DNA from: Finegoldia magna
GTDB taxonomy: Bacteria > Bacillota > Clostridia > Tissierellales > Peptoniphilaceae
Direction of reading: 5' to 3'
Length of the DNA stretch: 64,000 bases
NCBI RefSeq assembly: GCF_003182075.1
Contig: NZ_QGTH01000001.1
Span: forward strand, 124,001-188,000
The notes under the pieces were generated by a model. It was not told the DNA's origin, did no database searches, and saw only the letters and a list, made by a program, of their open reading frames with translations. Of this stretch, positions 60,516 to 64,000 are shown one piece after another. A program made the translations under genes and the position numbers. Position 1 is the first letter of the stretch. Every line of letters begins with the position of its first letter.

Positions 60516-60524
60516 TGATATAAT
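60516..60524 (+). promoter_or_regulatory. Extended -10 promoter of the J-domain gene
   Basis: TGATATAAT (hexamer 60519-60524), 31 nt before the ATG. No clear -35. Confidence 0.5.
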
Positions 60525-60555
60525 AAATTAAAAGAAATTGGAAGTAGGTGAATAA

Positions 60556-61368
60556 ATGAAGAAAGCATGGGGAGGTTTCGTAAAAGGATTTGCGAAATTT
60601 TTAGATGGATTTTTCGGATTTTTAATAGCATTTATAGAAACATTGGTGAATTTAACTGTGGGATTTAGGTATGTACTAGGATCCATATTATCCTTCGGTT
60701 GTATATTTATATTGTTCTTTCCTTATATATTTTTCAAATACAAATGGATTACATTTACGGTTTTGTTCATAACGATATTTCCTATTTTGGGTAAAGGATT
60801 CGTCAATTATCTAAAATATGTAAAATATTCTATGGTTGAATTCTTACTTGGATACGGGGATTATTATCTCAATAATTCACAAACAAAATACACCTCTTAT
60901 TCTGATTACAAGAAAAAATACATCTTCAACAAACAAGAAGAAGAAAGAAAAGCGCGTGAAGAACGACAAAGACGTGAACAAGAAGAATGGACTAGAAGAT
61001 TTAACGAATGGTTCAATCAAAACGGATTTGGCTTCGATGATTTCGGGTATTACCAACAACAAGGTCAATACGGTGGATACAACCAAGGTTATGGTCAACA
61101 AGGATATGGATATCAAAATCAATACCAAAATCCAGTAGACGATTTTGTGAGAACTTACGAACAACATTGTGACACGTTGGGAGTTGGATACAACGCAGAC
61201 AAGTACGAAATAAAATTGAACTACAGAAAACTTGCCAAGAAATATCACCCTGATATAAACAAGGCAGCTGATGCAACTGCTAAGTTCCAAGAAGTTAACA
61301 ACGCATACGACTTTTTGTCCAATGAACAAAACATAGAAAGATACAATAGAATCAAAAACAAAAAATAG
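60556..61368 (+). CDS. Membrane protein with C-terminal J domain
   Basis: 270 residues. Two to three hydrophobic helices (residues ~15-85) anchor it. A Lys/Glu/Arg-rich helical stretch (~115-155) and a Gln/Gly/Tyr-rich low-complexity linker (~160-195) follow, and a J domain (~200-270) with the HPD motif near residue 230 (KKYHPDIN) closes the protein. J domains stimulate DnaK ATPase; here it would sit on the cytosolic face of the membrane and recruit DnaK to it. It lacks the G/F, zinc-finger and substrate-binding regions of DnaJ. It is divergent from the MoxR/VWA pair. Client unknown. Confidence 0.83.
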   Translation: MKKAWGGFVKGFAKFLDGFFGFLIAFIETLVNLTVGFRYVLGSILSFGCIFILFFPYIFFKYKWITFTVLFITIFPILGKGFVNYLKYVKYSMVEFLLGYGDYYLNNSQTKYTSYSDYKKKYIFNKQEEERKAREERQRREQEEWTRRFNEWFNQNGFGFDDFGYYQQQGQYGGYNQGYGQQGYGYQNQYQNPVDDFVRTYEQHCDTLGVGYNADKYEIKLNYRKLAKKYHPDINKAADATAKFQEVNNAYDFLSNEQNIERYNRIKNKK

Positions 61369-61375
61369 TTTATCG

Positions 61376-61400
61376 CTGGGAGAATATCTCCCAGTTTTTT
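61376..61400 (+). terminator. Terminator after the J-domain gene
   Basis: CTGGGAGA (61376-61383) pairs with TCTCCCAG (61387-61394), followed by six T. Confidence 0.9.
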
Positions 61401-61424
61401 ATTGGGGAAACTTAAAAAAAAGTC

Positions 61425-61453
61425 TTGACACATTACGAGAAATGGTATAAATT
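61425..61453 (+). promoter_or_regulatory. Probable promoter of the exported 235-residue protein
   Basis: TTGACA (61425-61430) with TATAAA at 61446-61451 (15-nt spacer) or TAAATT at 61448-61453 (17-nt spacer). The leader is about 105 nt. Confidence 0.6.
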
Positions 61454-61566
61454 AAAGTCAATACAACATAAATAATATAATCAATAATGAAGTTTAAGAA
61501 AAAACAAAATGCTCAACATTGTTATATAATTTAACAATAAAAATGAAAAAATGAAAGGAAATTAAA

Positions 61567-62274
61567 ATGAAAAATTATAATAGTAGAGAAAAATCAACAA
61601 AAAAATTAACTATTGTTTTATGTATGGTTGTTTTTGCAATTGTGTTTAGTTCAACAGTTTATGCGGTTAAATTAGTTAATGAACAATCTAAGGTTAATGA
61701 ATTAGAATTACCAGAATTAGATTCTATGAAGATTACTAAACAAATAAAAAATAGAGAAAAAAATATTAAACAACAATCTATTTCTAGAATGAATTACAAA
61801 CAAATTCAAGAACAATTGGAAGTTTCCCTTTTAAATAGTGAACTTTCAAAAGACGATAGATATATGATTACAGATGTTGAAACTGACAATAAAGATTATG
61901 CGATAATCAAGTGTGATAATTATATTCTTGGAGACACATCAAACTATTCATATAATGATGAAGGATTTTATAGTTTTGATGAAGGGAAATTGTACAAATC
62001 TCCAATATCACTACAAGCAGATATAGTTTTAAGTGAAACTCAGCTTAATAATTTATGGACTACTGATTATTTAGGAATGTATAGTTTCGTAGAGCAGTTC
62101 GTTTCAGAACAAGGATATAAGGTTAATTTAATCGAAGAAAAAAATGACGGTAATCAACCACAAGATTTCGTATCTAAAAAGATAGCTGTTTTTGTAGCGG
62201 ATGGAATTAGATATACATTGACAGGTAGAACAACTGTTGACAATATGAAACAAATAGTAAATTCAATGAAATAA
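61567..62274 (+). CDS. Uncharacterised exported or membrane-anchored protein
   Basis: 235 residues with an N-terminal hydrophobic segment (residues ~13-33, LTIVLCMVVFAIVFS...VYAVK) acting as signal peptide or anchor. The extracytoplasmic part is hydrophilic, with a charged helix (about 55-85) and then mixed alpha/beta sequence. No cysteine pairs, LPxTG or known domain is visible. AAAGGAA site. It is a single-gene unit between terminators. I do not recognise the family; an envelope-associated role is all that can be inferred. Confidence 0.7.
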   Translation: MKNYNSREKSTKKLTIVLCMVVFAIVFSSTVYAVKLVNEQSKVNELELPELDSMKITKQIKNREKNIKQQSISRMNYKQIQEQLEVSLLNSELSKDDRYMITDVETDNKDYAIIKCDNYILGDTSNYSYNDEGFYSFDEGKLYKSPISLQADIVLSETQLNNLWTTDYLGMYSFVEQFVSEQGYKVNLIEEKNDGNQPQDFVSKKIAVFVADGIRYTLTGRTTVDNMKQIVNSMK

Positions 62275-62284
62275 AGTATTTGGG

Positions 62285-62312
62285 TGCTGCACAATAAAAA
62301 GTGCAGCATTTT
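62285..62312 (+). terminator. Terminator after the exported protein
   Basis: TGCTGCAC (62285-62292) pairs with GTGCAGCA (62301-62308), followed by a T run. Confidence 0.88.
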
Positions 62313-62560
62313 TTATTGAAAAAATTTTAAAATTTCAATCACAAAAAGCAAAACTTTGTCTAAATTTTTAAAAATTTATTTTTCATTTTAGAAAAAGTAA
62401 ATTAAAAATATCAAAGTTACAGCAATCAAAAAAATATAATAAAAATGTTTTCATTTATATATATAGCAATTTTTATAAAAAATTCAACAATATATCTAAA
62501 ATCAATTTAGATTTAAAAAATTATATGGGTTATAATAGTTAGATGTGAGGAAGTGAGTTT
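62313..62560 (+). promoter_or_regulatory. AT-rich region with V-ATPase operon promoter
   Basis: About 250 bp of very AT-rich sequence without an ORF. TATAAT at 62531-62536 is the likely -10 of the V-ATPase operon; no convincing -35. AGGAAGTGA precedes the first ATG. Confidence 0.5.
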
Positions 62561-62869
62561 ATGAAAGATGTAATCAATAAAATAATTGAGATTGATAAAA
62601 AAGCACAGGATTTGGATGAAACTTTTCAAAATGATCTTGTGACTGAACAAAAAAAACAAAAAGAAGCTATAAGAGAGCTTGAAGACAAATATCAATCAGA
62701 ATCTGTAACTAAACTTAATTCTGTCCATGAAGATATTATTAATAGCCAAAACAATAATATCGAAAATCAAAAGAAGAGTATTGAAGAAAAGAAAAATCAC
62801 TTGAAGGAAATCTTCGATAAAAACGAGGATAAATTGGTGGATAAATTCTTCAACATTATTACGGAGTAA
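62561..62869 (+). CDS. V-type ATPase stalk subunit (G/H-like coiled coil)
   Basis: 102-residue, almost entirely helical protein with strong Lys/Glu/Gln heptads and no hydrophobic segment. It is the first gene of a V/A-type ATPase operon, 2 nt before subunit C. Size and composition fit the peripheral stalk subunit (NtpF/AhaH/subunit G), which pairs with subunit E. Assignment rests on composition and context rather than motifs. Confidence 0.72.
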   Translation: MKDVINKIIEIDKKAQDLDETFQNDLVTEQKKQKEAIRELEDKYQSESVTKLNSVHEDIINSQNNNIENQKKSIEEKKNHLKEIFDKNEDKLVDKFFNIITE

Positions 62870-62871
62870 TT

Positions 62872-63888
62872 ATGGGATCTGCAAGATTATATAGTGCGCT
62901 TAATACTAAGATTTCTAAGATTAGCTCAGAGCTTTTGTCTGATGAAGATTTTAAGAAATTATTAGAAGCTGATACTAATAAGGATCAATATGATTATCTT
63001 TTGAAATTGGGAAAGATTGAGGGTGAATACGCAAACGAGGGCGTGAGTCAGTTTGAAAATAGTCTTAATGATAAGATGATTAGAACTGAAGAAAAGTTGA
63101 AGTATTATATGAACGGCAGATACAAGGATTTTTATAATTCTTTGTTGGAGTATTATGTCGTTGAAGATATTAAAACTTTGGCGCGTGTTATCGTTAGAAG
63201 GGAATACACCGATAGGTTGAATGATAATCTTATAGTTCTCAAGGATACAAAATTTTCTCGAATTTCTTCGTCGACTACGATTCAAGATTTTGTGGATATG
63301 TTAGATGAGCCATACAAATCTATTGTCGATAGGTACAAGGAAGAAAATCGTCACAGAATTTTGTTTTTTATTGAGATGAACTTGGATAGAAATTATTATT
63401 CAAACATTATCAAGATGAGTCAAGGTTTATCGAAACAAGATTCTAAGATTGTCCAAGATTATTATGGTGAAAAAATCGACTTATTGAATTTGGAATGGAT
63501 TTATAGAGCTAACAAATATTATGAAATCAATAGCGAGATTATTTTCAACTTTACGATTTTGGGCGGTAAATTGTTCCAATTGGACGATTTGAAGAAGATT
63601 TCGTATATGGATTTTGATGAGTTAATGAAGTTTATTTCCGAAAGCAAGTATTCTTTCTTAGTTAATACCGAAAATGATATTGATTTGTACATGGATAGGA
63701 GAGTTTACAGATATCTTTATTTCAAGGCTATGGATTTGCTACATACTAATAAGTACAATATTTCGAAACTTATTGCGATTGGCGAATTACTTGAGTTTGA
63801 AAAATTTGATATTGAAAAAAGTGTGGAATCTAAGAGATTTAATTTGGATTTTGAAAAGTCCAAGTCTTATCTGATTAGAAGAGTTTAA
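62872..63888 (+). CDS. V-type ATP synthase subunit C (AC39 family)
   Basis: 338-residue member of the vATP-synt_AC39 family, the funnel-shaped subunit that caps the rotor ring and links it to the central stalk. Recognised by the overall helical pattern with three similar repeats, for example YVVEDIKTLARVIVRR followed by the ...EYANEGVSQFE type segments, and by its place between the stalk subunit and subunit I. GGAG site upstream. Whether the complex pumps H+ or Na+ cannot be told, as subunit K lies outside the window. Confidence 0.85.
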   Translation: MGSARLYSALNTKISKISSELLSDEDFKKLLEADTNKDQYDYLLKLGKIEGEYANEGVSQFENSLNDKMIRTEEKLKYYMNGRYKDFYNSLLEYYVVEDIKTLARVIVRREYTDRLNDNLIVLKDTKFSRISSSTTIQDFVDMLDEPYKSIVDRYKEENRHRILFFIEMNLDRNYYSNIIKMSQGLSKQDSKIVQDYYGEKIDLLNLEWIYRANKYYEINSEIIFNFTILGGKLFQLDDLKKISYMDFDELMKFISESKYSFLVNTENDIDLYMDRRVYRYLYFKAMDLLHTNKYNISKLIAIGELLEFEKFDIEKSVESKRFNLDFEKSKSYLIRRV

Positions 63889-63900
63889 GGAAGTGGTAAA

Positions 63901-64000
63901 TTGAGAGCAGAAAAAATGTACATGATGAATGTAGTTGGAAATCTGAAGTATCTTGAATCCACTATAAAAGATTTGTTGGATATTGGAAGTGTCGAACTTA
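63901..64000 (+). CDS. V-type ATP synthase subunit I (3' part outside window)
   Basis: Frame open from TTG 63901 (GGAAGTGG site 5-9 nt upstream) to the window end; 33 residues are visible. The beginning, RAEKMYMMNVVGNLKYLES, matches the cytoplasmic start of subunit I (NtpI/Vph1 family), with the M-x-x-V-x-x-x-G pattern. Order stalk-C-I supports the call. The remaining operon (K, E, F, A, B, D) is expected to the right. Confidence 0.75.
   Translation, partial: MRAEKMYMMNVVGNLKYLESTIKDLLDIGSVEL

Noticed and set aside
1-64000. CRISPR arrays, prophage, transposons, integrative elements
   Set aside because: No regularly spaced repeats, integrase, transposase or phage structural genes were seen; the only long exact repeat noted by eye is the 46-bp pair.

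Overview
This is a contiguous, gene-dense, AT-rich chromosomal window from a low-G+C Gram-positive anaerobe. Gene content and gene neighbourhoods (cdaA-cdaR-glmM, tig-clpP-clpX-lon, a 2-hydroxyacyl-CoA-dehydratase-type reductase with its activase, anaerobic nrdDG, a V-type ATPase, rubrerythrin, FeoAB, a glmS ribozyme, an FMN riboswitch with RibU, and CWB2 cell-wall binding repeats) fit the Tissierellia/Peptoniphilaceae. Finegoldia magna or a close relative is my best guess; this is inference, not a database match. I see no prophage, transposase, IS element, CRISPR array or rRNA. Both ends cut a gene: mreB on the left and the V-ATPase subunit I gene on the right.

1-6.1 kb: mreB (3' part), rubrerythrin, an HPr-like protein, then the c-di-AMP/cell-wall module cdaA-cdaR-glmM with a frameshifted small membrane ORF in the middle, and an MTA/SAH nucleosidase. 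6.1-8.7 kb: tRNA-Pro(UGG) and an M18 aminopeptidase on the minus strand, then an FMN riboswitch controlling ribU. 8.7-11.3 kb: t6A operon tsaE-tsaB-rimI::tsaD, in which RimI and TsaD are fused. 11.4-16.4 kb: glmS (minus) with its self-cleaving ribozyme, divergent from feoA-feoA-feoB-Cys-rich protein. 16.4-18.2 kb: an AraC regulator divergent from a CWB2 exported protein. 18.2-27.7 kb: proteostasis block tig, clpP, clpX, lon, then a phosphodiesterase, an ABC-F protein and a purine permease. 27.9-28.6 kb: a secreted C39-like cysteine-peptidase-fold protein with a long leader and a cre-like site. 28.7-31.8 kb: double-cubane reductase operon. 31.9-37.3 kb: RelA/SpoT-like protein, acpS, nnrD, alr, an apparently orphan mazF, and an unknown gene that looks leaderless.

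37.7-54.0 kb is the most distinctive region. Five exported S41-type peptidase paralogues (three in tandem, then two) lie around an ABC exporter cassette bracketed by a perfect 46-bp direct repeat, and around ftsE-ftsX-envC/pcsB-like. A canonical PDZ-containing ctpA follows. In many Firmicutes ftsEX, a peptidoglycan hydrolase or activator and ctp are neighbours, so the last two paralogues look inserted into that cell-division module. 54-57.8 kb: a polysaccharide deacetylase and the anaerobic ribonucleotide reductase nrdDG with two NrdR-box-like palindromes. 57.9-61.4 kb: a MoxR-type AAA+/VWA pair (minus), divergent from a membrane-anchored C-terminal J-domain protein. 61.5-64 kb: an unknown exported protein and the start of the V-ATPase operon.

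The best candidates for undescribed biology are the S41 paralogue family with its shared C-terminal tail, the half-length dehydratase-like protein inside the double-cubane operon, the rimI::tsaD fusion, the RelA-like protein with a degenerate G-loop, and the symmetric divergent operator at araC. Many promoters follow the TTGACA/TTTACA-N17-TATAAT pattern. Coordinates of promoters, hairpins and motifs were read by eye; no alignment or folding program was run.
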